From positions 310,001 through 374,000 of the forward strand of contig NZ_SACO01000004.1 in NCBI RefSeq assembly GCF_004005905.1: a stretch of 64,000 nucleotides of DNA. The letters run 5' to 3'. The DNA is from Novosphingobium umbonatum. GTDB taxonomy: Bacteria > Pseudomonadota > Alphaproteobacteria > Sphingomonadales > Sphingomonadaceae. Below are positions 9,083 to 17,412 of this stretch, piece by piece (position 1 is the stretch's first letter; each line of letters opens with the position of its first letter). The translations under genes and the position numbers were made by a program. The notes under the pieces are model-generated. The model was not told where the DNA came from. It saw only the letters and a list, made by a program, of their open reading frames with translations, and ran no database searches.

Positions 9083-9114
9083 AAAAAAACCGGCATGGGG
9101 GAAGGCCATGCCGG
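9083..9114 (-). terminator. Rho-independent terminator for the PD40 gene (minus strand)
   Basis: Read on the minus strand it is CCGGCATGG, a 7-nt loop, CCATGCCGG, then seven T residues. It lies 26 nt beyond the stop of the PD40 protein gene and stands back-to-back with the plus-strand terminator, insulating the two convergent units. Confidence 0.88.
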
Positions 9115-9140
9115 GCAGGTCGTGAAAGCTTAAGCCTGGA

Positions 9141-11018
9141 TCAGTGGTTGGGGACAAGGATCGGCATCGAATCCTCCCACTTGCTGTCGGTCAGCATCCG
9201 CTTGTTCGATCCATCGGCGTTCATGATGTAGATCTGGCCATATTGCTGGAACGTCATCTCATAAAGCGCGGCCTCGTCACGGAAGCCATGCTGCGATCCG
9301 CTCCACATGATCTGGTTGTCATAGCTCCACACCGCATGGCCATCGCTCGATTCATGGGTGGTTACGCGGCGCAGGTTCGAGCCATCGGGGTGGATCGTAT
9401 AGATGTCGAAATTACCATCGGTCCGCTTGCGGGTAAACACGATCCATCTGCCATTGGGCGACCAACCGGGAAGATTGTCGAATCCTTCCGTCAACACGGT
9501 GATCTGGCGCGTGCTCAAGTCCATGATGCGCAGGCCCTTTTCCTTCTCGCTCCACACACGGAACACGATGCGGTTGGGGTTTGCCGGATCGACGCTGGGG
9601 AAGCCGGAATGGATGGTGCCATCGGTCAATTGCTCCGCGCCCGTACCATCGCGACGCACGCGCCAGATCGCGGCGGTTTCGGTCGACCTCTCGGTGAACC
9701 AATAGCCAAGGCCGAACACGATCCATTGTCCATCACCCGACCAAGAAGGCTGGAAGGCACCGGCGAGGCCGAATTTCACCTTGGCCAAGTCCAGACCATG
9801 GCCCGAGGATTCAAACACCTTCTGCTTGCCCGAACCATCGGGGCGCATGATGTAGATCGAGGAATTGCCCAATTGCTTCTCGGTATAGACCAGCCAGCCA
9901 TCGCGCGACATGATGGGGAACACGTCCATATGCCGGTAATCCCACGCCTTGTCCCAGCCATAGAGCGGCTTAAACATCGGGCGGATGGGCTGGAACGAGA
10001 CTTTCTCGTAAATCACGCTCTTGCCATCGCGGGTCCAGTTGGGAGAGCGCAGGTTACGCAGCAGAGGCGCGCGGTCCGAGGTATAATGCAGCCCCTCCTG
10101 CGGGCCATATTTCACCAGATAGCCGATTTCCTTGTTGCTGAGGAATTGCGGCTGCAGTTTCAGATCATCGCCGTTGGTGTGGATCGTGCGCTCGCCCGTG
10201 GCCAGTTCAACCGAGACGATCTGCGAAGGCGCCTTGCCAATGAAATTGGGACGGCGCGCACCCCAGGTCGCCTCCACCGTCATTTCATAAAACACAATAT
10301 GCCGCCCGTCCGGCGACCATTTGGGCGAACCAAGGCAATAGCCCGGACGCGAGGCGACCTTGGTCAGGCCGGTCCCGTCAGGCCGGATCCTATAGATCGA
10401 GAGCTCTTGCGTATGCTCCCAGCCCGCGCCGCCATGGTGCCCCGTCCAGCGCGTGTTGCGATCGGTGGAAAAGGCGATCCATTGCCCATCAGGCGACCAT
10501 TGCGGGCGGAAATAGCCATCGGGCAACCCGCTTTCCCCATGCACGCTGGGCGTGCCGGTCAATTGCTTGAGCTTACCCGTCGGAATGTCCAGCACCCAGA
10601 TATTGGCGCGGCCTTCATTGGCGGCTGTGGGATTGCGGGTGGAGACAAAAGCCAGCTTGGTACCATCGGGCGAGAGCACGCCCGCATCATCCATGGCAGG
10701 CGTCACCACCAAAGGCTGAAGCCCTGTTCCATCGGGACGGGCGCGGAAAATGTCGCTTTGGCCATCCGCCACGCGCTCTGATGTGAACACCACCCAATCG
10801 CCCTTGGGCGAAAGCGCGCCATTATATTCAAATTTGGTATCAGCCAGCAGCTGGCGCTCGTTCGAACCATCCAGATCGGCAATATGCAATTGCGAGATGG
10901 AAGGCGCGATACGGTTCATCAGCAGCGTGCCCTTTTTCCCCACGGTGGGCACCGCAGCCTTGGCAGCGCCAGCGGCCAATGAAGCGAGCGAGGCTCCGAT
11001 AAAATTCCTGCGATCCAT
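9141..11018 (-). CDS. Tat-exported TolB-like PD40 beta-propeller protein
   Basis: A 625-residue protein starting MDRRNFIGASLASLAAGAAKA, a twin-arginine signal (RRNFI) with an Ala-rich hydrophobic region, so it is probably folded before export to the periplasm. The rest is built of PD40/TolB-type blades with the repeated pattern SPDGxxIxF and DGS/DGT turns (for example LSPDGTKLAFVS, WSPDGQWIAFSTD, WSPDGRHIVFYE, WSPNGRWIVFTRK). GGAGA sits 7 nt upstream of the start. PD40 propellers bind proteins or act as the N-terminal part of peptidases, but no peptidase domain is present here. No enzymatic function can be assigned. A long palindrome lies upstream. Confidence 0.82.
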   Translation of the reverse strand: MDRRNFIGASLASLAAGAAKAAVPTVGKKGTLLMNRIAPSISQLHIADLDGSNERQLLADTKFEYNGALSPKGDWVVFTSERVADGQSDIFRARPDGTGLQPLVVTPAMDDAGVLSPDGTKLAFVSTRNPTAANEGRANIWVLDIPTGKLKQLTGTPSVHGESGLPDGYFRPQWSPDGQWIAFSTDRNTRWTGHHGGAGWEHTQELSIYRIRPDGTGLTKVASRPGYCLGSPKWSPDGRHIVFYEMTVEATWGARRPNFIGKAPSQIVSVELATGERTIHTNGDDLKLQPQFLSNKEIGYLVKYGPQEGLHYTSDRAPLLRNLRSPNWTRDGKSVIYEKVSFQPIRPMFKPLYGWDKAWDYRHMDVFPIMSRDGWLVYTEKQLGNSSIYIMRPDGSGKQKVFESSGHGLDLAKVKFGLAGAFQPSWSGDGQWIVFGLGYWFTERSTETAAIWRVRRDGTGAEQLTDGTIHSGFPSVDPANPNRIVFRVWSEKEKGLRIMDLSTRQITVLTEGFDNLPGWSPNGRWIVFTRKRTDGNFDIYTIHPDGSNLRRVTTHESSDGHAVWSYDNQIMWSGSQHGFRDEAALYEMTFQQYGQIYIMNADGSNKRMLTDSKWEDSMPILVPNH

Positions 11019-11091
11019 CCAGTTTTCTCCGCATGTACCGGATCGAGGGCTTTCAGCCTGACACCGTCCGGTTTTCCTTTAGCGCATGGCA

Positions 11092-11137
11092 CAACAGCGC
11101 CACATCAGCGGATATCTTCGCTGTTGTGGCGCTGTTG
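11092..11137. repeat. 46-bp imperfect palindrome between two beta-propeller genes
   Basis: The outer arms CAACAGCGCCACA and TGTGGCGCTGTTG are perfect 13-mers; after one mismatch the inner arms CAGCG/CGCTG continue the symmetry around an 8-nt centre. The half-site CAACAGCG occurs three times on one strand. There is no adjoining T-run on either strand, so a terminator is unlikely. It sits 73 nt before the PD40 gene start and 51 nt past the lactonase-type gene, in a 170-nt gap that otherwise holds nothing I recognise. Confidence 0.6.
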
Positions 11138-11188
11138 CAAAATCAAACCTACGCCAAGGGCCATTCAAAGCCCGTTCTGTGGTCCAAC

Positions 11189-12331
11189 CTATCGCCCGCG
11201 CGAAAAAACCTGCACGGGCAAGGTCACGCTCACCTTGTTCGGCGTGGCAGAGAGCAGGCCGGTCTTGGGATCACGCGCCAAGACATTGACACTATCGCTG
11301 CCCCGATTGGCGACCAGCACCCAACGCCCGCTGGCATGGAGGGTGAAATGCCAAGGCATCACCCCGCCCGACGAAACCCGCTGCACCATTTTGGCCGCGC
11401 CTGTCGTGCCATTCAAGGCAAAGACCACCAGCGTGTTGTCGCCACGGTTTCCGGTATAAAGGAAACGCCCGTCTCGGCTGATCGCGATTTCCGAGGCGCT
11501 TTTATCGCCCGTATAGCCCGCCGCATCGGTGCTCTGGCTATCGACCAGCGCCAATTGCCCCTTGGCCGCATCCCAGCGATAGGTCAGCAGGCTGGCCGTC
11601 AATTCGGTCAGCACATAGAGATATTGGCCCGAGGGCGACCACGCCATATGGCGCGGCCCCGAACCGGCGGGCAACACCGCATGATGGGGCGAGGCCAGAT
11701 CGAGCGCGCCCAGCTTTCCAGTCTGGCGATCAAACGGCACCACCCAGACACGGTCCGCGCCCAGATCGGTCACCAAAGCCCAATGGCCATCGGGCGAGAC
11801 CGAAACGCCATGGGCATGCGAGCTACCCTGACGTTTATGCGGGCCCGATCCGGTGAATTTGACGGTGGATGTCGGCGCGCCCACCGTGCCATCGCGCTTG
11901 ACCGGCAAAGTGACCAGCGAACCGGCGCCATAATTGGCCGCCAGAATGGTGTTCGAGGCTTTATCGAACCACAGATGGGTGGTGCCAGCCCCCCCCACCC
12001 GTTGATCGGACAAAAGAGTCAGGGCGCCGGTCGCTGCATTGATGCCAAAGGCCTTCACCCCGCCTGAAGGTTCCTGATCGGCGGGCGGATCTTCGTTGAA
12101 ATAGACGATCGGCAGGCGGGGATGGGCCAAGGCCCATGTCGAGCGGCGGCTATCGGCCACCGACCCGACCAGATTGAGCGAACCATCGACAGGGTTGAAA
12201 CGGGCCGCCTGAATGGTGGTACCATGCTGGCCGATATAGATGACCTCTGACGCAGGTTTGGCCAGAACCGGAGCCGCTATCCCCAAGGCAACAAGGGCAC
12301 CCGACACGCAAAAGGCCCGACGCGCAATCAT
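11189..12331 (-). CDS. Exported lactonase-family (6-phosphogluconolactonase-like) beta-propeller protein
   Basis: 380 residues from the start MIARRAF, chosen because GGGAGA lies 6 nt before it; two in-frame ATGs lie 6 and 18 nt further upstream. The N-terminus (ARRAFCVSGALVALGIAAPVLA) is a signal peptide that could be Tat-type. The remainder is the seven-bladed YbhE-type propeller with NEDPPA, LWFDKASNTILAANYGAGS, GSSHAHGVSVSPDG, GPRHMAWSPSGQYLYVL and GNRGDNTLVVF blade motifs. Cytosolic relatives hydrolyse 6-phosphogluconolactone, but exported members of this family mostly lack tested activity, so a periplasmic lactonase is only a possibility. The PD40 propeller gene lies downstream on the same strand. 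Confidence 0.82.
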   Translation of the reverse strand: MIARRAFCVSGALVALGIAAPVLAKPASEVIYIGQHGTTIQAARFNPVDGSLNLVGSVADSRRSTWALAHPRLPIVYFNEDPPADQEPSGGVKAFGINAATGALTLLSDQRVGGAGTTHLWFDKASNTILAANYGAGSLVTLPVKRDGTVGAPTSTVKFTGSGPHKRQGSSHAHGVSVSPDGHWALVTDLGADRVWVVPFDRQTGKLGALDLASPHHAVLPAGSGPRHMAWSPSGQYLYVLTELTASLLTYRWDAAKGQLALVDSQSTDAAGYTGDKSASEIAISRDGRFLYTGNRGDNTLVVFALNGTTGAAKMVQRVSSGGVMPWHFTLHASGRWVLVANRGSDSVNVLARDPKTGLLSATPNKVSVTLPVQVFSRGR

Positions 12332-12415
12332 CTCCATTCTCCCGTACATCCTTTTCCGGCGGCGACATTAGCGGGAGACGAAGAGGAAGCGCTATTCAAA
12401 TCATGCCAAAGCTGC

Positions 12416-13210
12416 TCATACTTGTGCTTGCGCCCCACCTTGCCGCACACGATGGGCTTCGTCGCGGCGCAGGGTCAAAACCTCCACCCCTTCCCTGGTG
12501 ACCGCCACGGTATGTTCAAACTGGGCGGACAATTTGCCGTCGCTGGTCACCACGGTCCAGCCATCGCGCAAGGTTCGCGTCTGGCGTTTGCCCTGATTGA
12601 GCATGGGCTCGATGGTGAACACCATCCCCTCGCGCAGCAAGATGCCCGTGCCGGGGCGACCGAAATTGAGCACCTGAGGTTCTTCATGCATTTGGCGCCC
12701 GATACCATGGCCGCAATATTCATGCACCACGCTGTGGCCGTGCTGGCGGGCATAGCTTTCAATCGCGTGGCCAATGTCGCCCATCCGCCCGCCGGGCCTG
12801 ACCTGCCGGATGCCCTGCCACATGGCCTCCTGCGCCGCGCGCACCAGTTTCTGGGCGGCATGGGGCACTGCGCCCACCTGATAGGTCTTGCTGGAATCGG
12901 CGATAAAGCCGTTCTTTTCCAGCGTAATGTCCAGATTGATAATGTCACCCTTGCGGATCACCACCGCATCGCTGGGCACGCCATGGCACACCACCTGATT
13001 GATCGAGCAGTTCAGGACATAGGCAAAGCCATATTGCCCCTTGCTGGCCGGACGGGCGTTCAGATCCTGCGTGATAAAGCGCTCGACCAGATCATTGACC
13101 TGCATCGTGGTCCTGTCCGCCAGGTCCTGCCCATCCAGCATTTCGAACACACTGGCCAATAGGCGCCCCGATTGGCGCATCAGGTCGATTTCGGCGGGGG
13201 ATTTGATCAT
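12416..13210 (-). CDS. map: Methionine aminopeptidase, type I
   Basis: 264 residues from MIKSPAEIDLM, one base after the TGA of the ParD-like gene, so translation is probably coupled. The pita-bread fold motifs are all present: catalytic His in QVVCHGVPSD, metal-ligand Asp pair in INLDIT and GFIADSSKTY, His in CGHGIG, Glu in FTIEPML, and Glu in AQFEHTVAV. It removes the initiator methionine from new proteins in the cytoplasm. The gene is fully intact, yet it is packaged with a ParD-like gene under a promoter with repeats. It may be a second, regulated copy rather than the housekeeping enzyme; that needs the genome. Confidence 0.93.
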   Translation of the reverse strand: MIKSPAEIDLMRQSGRLLASVFEMLDGQDLADRTTMQVNDLVERFITQDLNARPASKGQYGFAYVLNCSINQVVCHGVPSDAVVIRKGDIINLDITLEKNGFIADSSKTYQVGAVPHAAQKLVRAAQEAMWQGIRQVRPGGRMGDIGHAIESYARQHGHSVVHEYCGHGIGRQMHEEPQVLNFGRPGTGILLREGMVFTIEPMLNQGKRQTRTLRDGWTVVTSDGKLSAQFEHTVAVTREGVEVLTLRRDEAHRVRQGGAQAQV

Positions 13211-13211
13211 G

Positions 13212-13415
13212 TCAGGCAGCCACCGCCGGTATATGCACTTGCGCCTGCGCCAATTGCGCCTTGACGATATCATTGAAGGACAGGGTCGGATTGGCCTCTG
13301 CCAGCATACCGACCTTCATCCAGAATTCGGCCTGCGCATTGATCGAGCGGCACATCACCGTGCTGGCGCGGCGGATGTCTTCATGCAGTTGCTCGTCAAT
13401 TTTCACAATGCCCAT
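13212..13415 (-). CDS. ParD-like family protein (putative antitoxin/ribbon-helix-helix regulator)
   Basis: A 67-residue protein. The N-terminus MGIVKIDEQLHEDIRRAS has the strand-then-helix pattern of ribbon-helix-helix DNA-binding proteins, and SINAQAEFWMKVGMLAE is characteristic of the ParD-like family described as type II antitoxin-like. The gene is the first of a two-gene unit with methionine aminopeptidase, separated by one base. The leader carries a near-consensus promoter containing two CGTATAT repeats one helical turn apart, consistent with autoregulation. No ParE or other small toxin gene is beside it; the partner is the aminopeptidase. Antitoxin activity is not demonstrated by the sequence. 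Confidence 0.82.
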   Translation of the reverse strand: MGIVKIDEQLHEDIRRASTVMCRSINAQAEFWMKVGMLAEANPTLSFNDIVKAQLAQAQVHIPAVAA

Positions 13416-13445
13416 GGGGGAACCTTTATACCTCGATATGCAATT

Positions 13446-13475
13446 CGTATATGAAACGTATATTCACTTTGTCAA
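13446..13475 (-). promoter_or_regulatory. Promoter with CGTATAT direct repeats ahead of the ParD-like/map unit
   Basis: On the minus strand a perfect -35 TTGACA is followed after 18 nt by TATACG (or after 16 nt by CATATA). Two CGTATAT copies (plus-strand 13446-13452 and 13457-13463) have an 11-bp period, so a repressor on one DNA face would cover the -10 and spacer. The start codon is 30 nt downstream. Confidence 0.65.
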
Positions 13476-13554
13476 CCGGCCTAACCATCTAGCGGACATA
13501 GCGCGGCTCTTGCCCCCTTCCCCTTGCGCCTCCTTGCCGTCTATCCTGCCCCCG

Positions 13555-14511
13555 ATGACCCAGACCCCGATCTTGATGACCGCCCCGATGCATCCTTCTG
13601 TCGCACAGGCGCTGGAGCCGCGATTCACGCTCCATCGCCTGTGGGAACAGGACGATCAGAGCGCCTTTTTGCAAGCCATAGGCCCCCAGATCCGCGGCAT
13701 CGCCACCAGCACGCTTTATGGCCGCGTCGATCACCAACTGCTCGACCATTTGCCCGCGCTGGACATTATCGCCAGTTTCGGCGTCGGCTATGACAATGTG
13801 GATGTCGGGCTGGCGGTGGAAAGAGGAATCACCGTCACCAACACGCCGGGCGTGCTGGATGATGAAGTGGCCGATTTCACCCTGGGCCTGTTGCTGGCCA
13901 CCTTGCGCCAGATCCCGCAGGCCGAGCGCCATTTGCGCGAAGGGCGCTGGTTAAACGGTGCCTTTCCCCTGTCGCCCACGCTGCGCGGGCGCAAGATCGG
14001 CATTGTCGGACTGGGCAATATTGGCAAGGCAGTCGCGCGCAGGCTGGAAGGCTTTGGCGTCTCGATTGCCTATCACGGGCGCCGGACACAGCCGGATATG
14101 CCCTATCCCTTTTACCCTGACCTGACCGAACTGGCCCGCGCCTGCGATGTGCTGATCGTGATTGTGCCGGGCGGGGATGCGACGCGCCATCTGATCAACC
14201 GTCAGGTTTTGCAGGCGCTGGGCCCCACTGGCGTGTTGATCAATGTCGCGCGGGGCAGTGTGGTGGACGAACAGGCACTGATCGCCGCTTTACAGGCCGG
14301 CGAGATCTTGACCGCCGGACTGGACGTGTTCGAACAAGAACCCCAAGTGCCCCAAGCCTTGCTCGATATGCCGCAACTGGTGCTGCTGCCCCATATCGGT
14401 TCGGCCTCGCACCATACGCGGCAGGCGATGGGGCAATTGGTGGCGGACAATTTGATCACATGGTTCAATCACGGCCATGCCATCACCCCCGTGCCGGAAT
14501 GCTGCCGCTGA
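13555..14511 (+). CDS. D-isomer-specific 2-hydroxyacid dehydrogenase (glyoxylate/hydroxypyruvate reductase-like)
   Basis: 318 residues from MTQTPILMTAPMHPS; an ATG at 13576 is an alternative start. The Rossmann motif GIVGLGNIGKAVARRLEGFG lies around residue 150. Catalytic residues are visible: Arg in NVARGSVVDEQ, Glu in LDVFEQEPQVP and His in LLPHIGSASHH. The sequence after the glycine-rich loop (YHGRRTQ) has arginines instead of an acidic residue, favouring NADPH. The enzyme reduces 2-oxo acids such as glyoxylate or hydroxypyruvate to D-2-hydroxy acids in the cytoplasm. It is divergent from the ParD-like/map unit and appears monocistronic. Confidence 0.9.
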   Translation: MTQTPILMTAPMHPSVAQALEPRFTLHRLWEQDDQSAFLQAIGPQIRGIATSTLYGRVDHQLLDHLPALDIIASFGVGYDNVDVGLAVERGITVTNTPGVLDDEVADFTLGLLLATLRQIPQAERHLREGRWLNGAFPLSPTLRGRKIGIVGLGNIGKAVARRLEGFGVSIAYHGRRTQPDMPYPFYPDLTELARACDVLIVIVPGGDATRHLINRQVLQALGPTGVLINVARGSVVDEQALIAALQAGEILTAGLDVFEQEPQVPQALLDMPQLVLLPHIGSASHHTRQAMGQLVADNLITWFNHGHAITPVPECCR

Positions 14512-14614
14512 ACCATAACGCTTAATTGGCATTGCATTGGTATCTTATTTGTTGCAAAGACCTTGCCCAGCACCGGCGCCGATCCGTGGCCCGATGTCAA
14601 GCGAGGGACTGCCC

Positions 14615-15748
14615 ATGAAGAAATCCGTAACCGCTCTGGGCATGGCCTTGGCTTGTATGCTTGGCACGGCCTCGCCTGCCGGCGCGCAAGGCGTGTGGAT
14701 GAAGGGCGACCTCCATCTCCATTCGCGCCACAGCCAGGACAGCACCAACAATGCCGTGGGCAAAATCATCAGCTTTGCCGAGAGCGAAGGCTTCGACTTT
14801 CTGGGCATTACCGATCATGACAACCATGTTGACGGCGACACGGCCCATCACACATGGGCTGATCCGCAATGGCGCTCGGACAGGATCGTGCTGCTCTATG
14901 CCGCGGAATGGACCACCGACCGCGGGCATACCAATGTCTTTTCCGCCCATCCCTATGACCAGAAATTGCTGCGCCGGATGAGCGACGAGCGCGACATCAA
15001 GCTGATCGGCCTGCGCAAGGCGATGGGCGTGCATATGTCGGCCAACCATCCCACCAACAAGGATCACTTCGGCTTTTCCTTCGACATGGTGGACTCGATC
15101 GAGGTGTGGAACAGTTCGAACTGGGCCAAGAACCCGCCCGCGCTGACCGTGTGGGACGATATGTTGAAATCGGGCCGAATGATCGCGGGACGTGGTGGCA
15201 GCGATTCCCACCATGGCTGGCCCGACACACCGCAAGACCGCAGCGCCAAGAGCGATGAGCGCCTGTCCAACTATGTCGGCACGCCCACCACCTGGGTCTA
15301 TGCCAAAACGCGCGACCGGCAGGGCGTGGTGGATGCGCTGACACAGGGCCATGCCGCAATCAGCGCCAATCCCAAGGACCCGCGCGTGGAATTTTCCGTC
15401 GATCTGGATGGAGACGGGCGCGATGATGGCATGATGGGCGACAATCTGCGCGGCACCGGCAAGCCGGTGAGCTTTCGCATTCATCTGGCCCAATGCCCGA
15501 TCCCTTGGGTGCAATATCGCGTGCGGGTGATCCGCGACGGCGAGGTTTTTGCCACGGTGCCAGTGGATGCCAGCAAGGGCGAGGCCACTTTCACCGACAC
15601 GCCCCCCGCCGACAAGCGCGCCTATTACCGTCTGGAAGTGGAAGGCCCGCAGGCCGATTACGCCGCAGTCCCCATGTCGGCGGGCTATTCCGGCACGATG
15701 GTCGCCCTGTCCAACCCGATCTATTTCAACTTCAACCCCGCCTTCTAA
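14615..15748 (+). CDS. Exported PHP-domain metal-dependent hydrolase (CehA/McbA family)
   Basis: 377 residues. The start at 14615 gives a clean signal peptide (MKKSVTALGMALACMLG...AGA followed by Q). The mature protein opens with WMKGDLHLHSRHSQDS, whose HxH is the PHP metal site, then GITDHDNH and ANHPTNKDH segments and a C-terminal His/Asp-rich SDSHHGWPDTP. A beta-rich tail of about 110 residues follows. CehA/McbA relatives hydrolyse esters and carbamates such as carbaryl; others are phosphoesterases. Here it is an exported, probably periplasmic, metallohydrolase of unknown substrate. Its TAA overlaps the convergent J-like gene by 4 nt. Confidence 0.83.
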   Translation: MKKSVTALGMALACMLGTASPAGAQGVWMKGDLHLHSRHSQDSTNNAVGKIISFAESEGFDFLGITDHDNHVDGDTAHHTWADPQWRSDRIVLLYAAEWTTDRGHTNVFSAHPYDQKLLRRMSDERDIKLIGLRKAMGVHMSANHPTNKDHFGFSFDMVDSIEVWNSSNWAKNPPALTVWDDMLKSGRMIAGRGGSDSHHGWPDTPQDRSAKSDERLSNYVGTPTTWVYAKTRDRQGVVDALTQGHAAISANPKDPRVEFSVDLDGDGRDDGMMGDNLRGTGKPVSFRIHLAQCPIPWVQYRVRVIRDGEVFATVPVDASKGEATFTDTPPADKRAYYRLEVEGPQADYAAVPMSAGYSGTMVALSNPIYFNFNPAF

Positions 15749-17412
15749 AGCGTGCTCAAAATCGCTTCGCGCTCCTTGCCCTTCCAGCGCAAGGTGGCGC
15801 GTAGCAAGGCGCGGGTGACCAGACAGCGATCGGCAGCGCTGCCCTTGTTCTGCATGGCGGCAGTTACACGATCCATGTCCAGCCCGCTTTCCACCTTCAC
15901 CTTGCGCACCAACAGGCCGGGCACGGTGGCGCTATTGCCACCCTTGGGCATAGACCGGACCAAGCGCCCCTCCTCCGCTTGGCGGGTAAACAGCTTTTGC
16001 GCCGCCGCGCCCACTTCGGGCTTTAGCGCAAGGCCCGCTGGTGTATGCCCACTGGCCAGAAACAATTCACAGCCCCTATCGTCCCCGCGCAGGGCATCCA
16101 GCACCGCCAGCCTTTGCTCCATCGCCTGATCCAGCTCCTGCCCACCGGCCAGCCTTGCCGCGAAATAGCTGCGGGTGCGGATGATGTCGGACACCACTTG
16201 CGCGGGGCTGCGGGTCTCGGGCGGGACTTGATCCTTCAGGCTCAAATTGGCCGCCAAAGTATCGGCCAATTCGCCCTGATGCGCCTTGAGCCAGTCCGTG
16301 CCATGGCCCGCGCCGAAACTGCCCTCAATCGCTTGCGAGACTTGTTGGGCAAACGCTTTGTTGCGCCATTGCTCTTGCTCTTTCGCCTTGTCCTCATCGG
16401 GGGAGAAGAAAGACACCAGCAAGCGGAAGGCCAGAATTGCCGCTGGCACATACCAGTTGAAGCTCCAGCTTTGCTCCGCCTTGTGCGTCCATGACTGGAT
16501 GCGGCTATAATTGAGATGGTCCTCCAACTCTGGATAATGGCGGCGGATATGGGTCAGCAGCGCGGAAATACGCTTGGCGCGGAACAGCCTGCGGCGCAGC
16601 CATCCGGCCTCGCCATCACGGCTCAACTCTTCCCAAGCGGCATGGTGGGGATGATCGGGCGAGGCCACGTCGCGCTGGAATTGATAGCCAGCCAGGCGCT
16701 GGGTGAGGAAGGCCACCTGCGGGCTTTCCCCCAGATGGCCCGCACGGCCCGACCAGCCCATCACCTGCGCCACATCCTCCAGCAAAGGCGCACAGCGTGG
16801 CCAGCTACGCGCCATAACATCGGCCAGCCATGCCTCTATCGCATCATGGCGGGCCAGACTGCCGGTGGTAGCATCGGCCAGGATCGCGGCAAGGCAGGCC
16901 TGCGCCTCGGCCTCTTCCTCCGCCCCCATGGGCGCCAGATCATCGCCACCTTCCAGCAACAGGGCATAGAGCCGCTCATCAGGCCGCTGGATCAGGCTGA
17001 GCGATGGCCCCGCCCTGTCCAGCACCGGCGCAAAAAAGGGCCATGCCACATGCGGCACCAGCCCTTGCTCTGCCGAAGCGCGCCATGCGGGAGCGATGAA
17101 AGGCATGGCGCCGGAAGGATCGGGCAGGGGCGCGGTGACATCGCCAAAACCCTCGCGCAGGATCAAGGCGCCAGCCAAGGGCCAAGGCAGGGGCGGCGCT
17201 GCAACCTCTGGCTCCGCCGGCGGCGCATCCACCGCTGGAACCGCCCGCTTTGCCCGCTGTAAGGCCACATCCCGCGCCTCGCGCAGACGGGCAAATCCTT
17301 GTGGATCGGCATCCACATCCATGGCTTTCAACTTTTGCGCATAGGCGCGGCGGATCGCCCCCGCATCGCTATCGACGGGCAGGCCCAATTCGCCCCATGG
17401 GAAGCCCTGCAT
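15745..17412 (-). CDS. Membrane-anchored J-like co-chaperone of an Hsp70 pair
   Basis: 555 residues from ATG 17412, which overlaps the Hsp70 stop as TGATG. Residues 1-55 look like a J domain (WGELGLPVDSDAGAIRRAYAQKLK, then FARLREARDVAL), but the loop that normally holds HPD reads AMDVDADPQ. A long alpha-rich region is interrupted by one hydrophobic segment near residues 320-340 (WYVPAAILAFRLLVSFF). This resembles the DjlB/DjlC type paired with HscC in other bacteria. It probably recruits the adjacent Hsp70-like protein to a membrane client. Without HPD, stimulation of ATP hydrolysis may be altered. Confidence 0.75.
   Translation of the reverse strand: MQGFPWGELGLPVDSDAGAIRRAYAQKLKAMDVDADPQGFARLREARDVALQRAKRAVPAVDAPPAEPEVAAPPLPWPLAGALILREGFGDVTAPLPDPSGAMPFIAPAWRASAEQGLVPHVAWPFFAPVLDRAGPSLSLIQRPDERLYALLLEGGDDLAPMGAEEEAEAQACLAAILADATTGSLARHDAIEAWLADVMARSWPRCAPLLEDVAQVMGWSGRAGHLGESPQVAFLTQRLAGYQFQRDVASPDHPHHAAWEELSRDGEAGWLRRRLFRAKRISALLTHIRRHYPELEDHLNYSRIQSWTHKAEQSWSFNWYVPAAILAFRLLVSFFSPDEDKAKEQEQWRNKAFAQQVSQAIEGSFGAGHGTDWLKAHQGELADTLAANLSLKDQVPPETRSPAQVVSDIIRTRSYFAARLAGGQELDQAMEQRLAVLDALRGDDRGCELFLASGHTPAGLALKPEVGAAAQKLFTRQAEEGRLVRSMPKGGNSATVPGLLVRKVKVESGLDMDRVTAAMQNKGSAADRCLVTRALLRATLRWKGKEREAILSTL

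Noticed and set aside
9144..10781. 545-codon plus-strand open frame opposite the PD40 gene
   Set aside because: The PD40 repeats and Tat signal on the minus strand are convincing; the plus frame shows only shadow composition.
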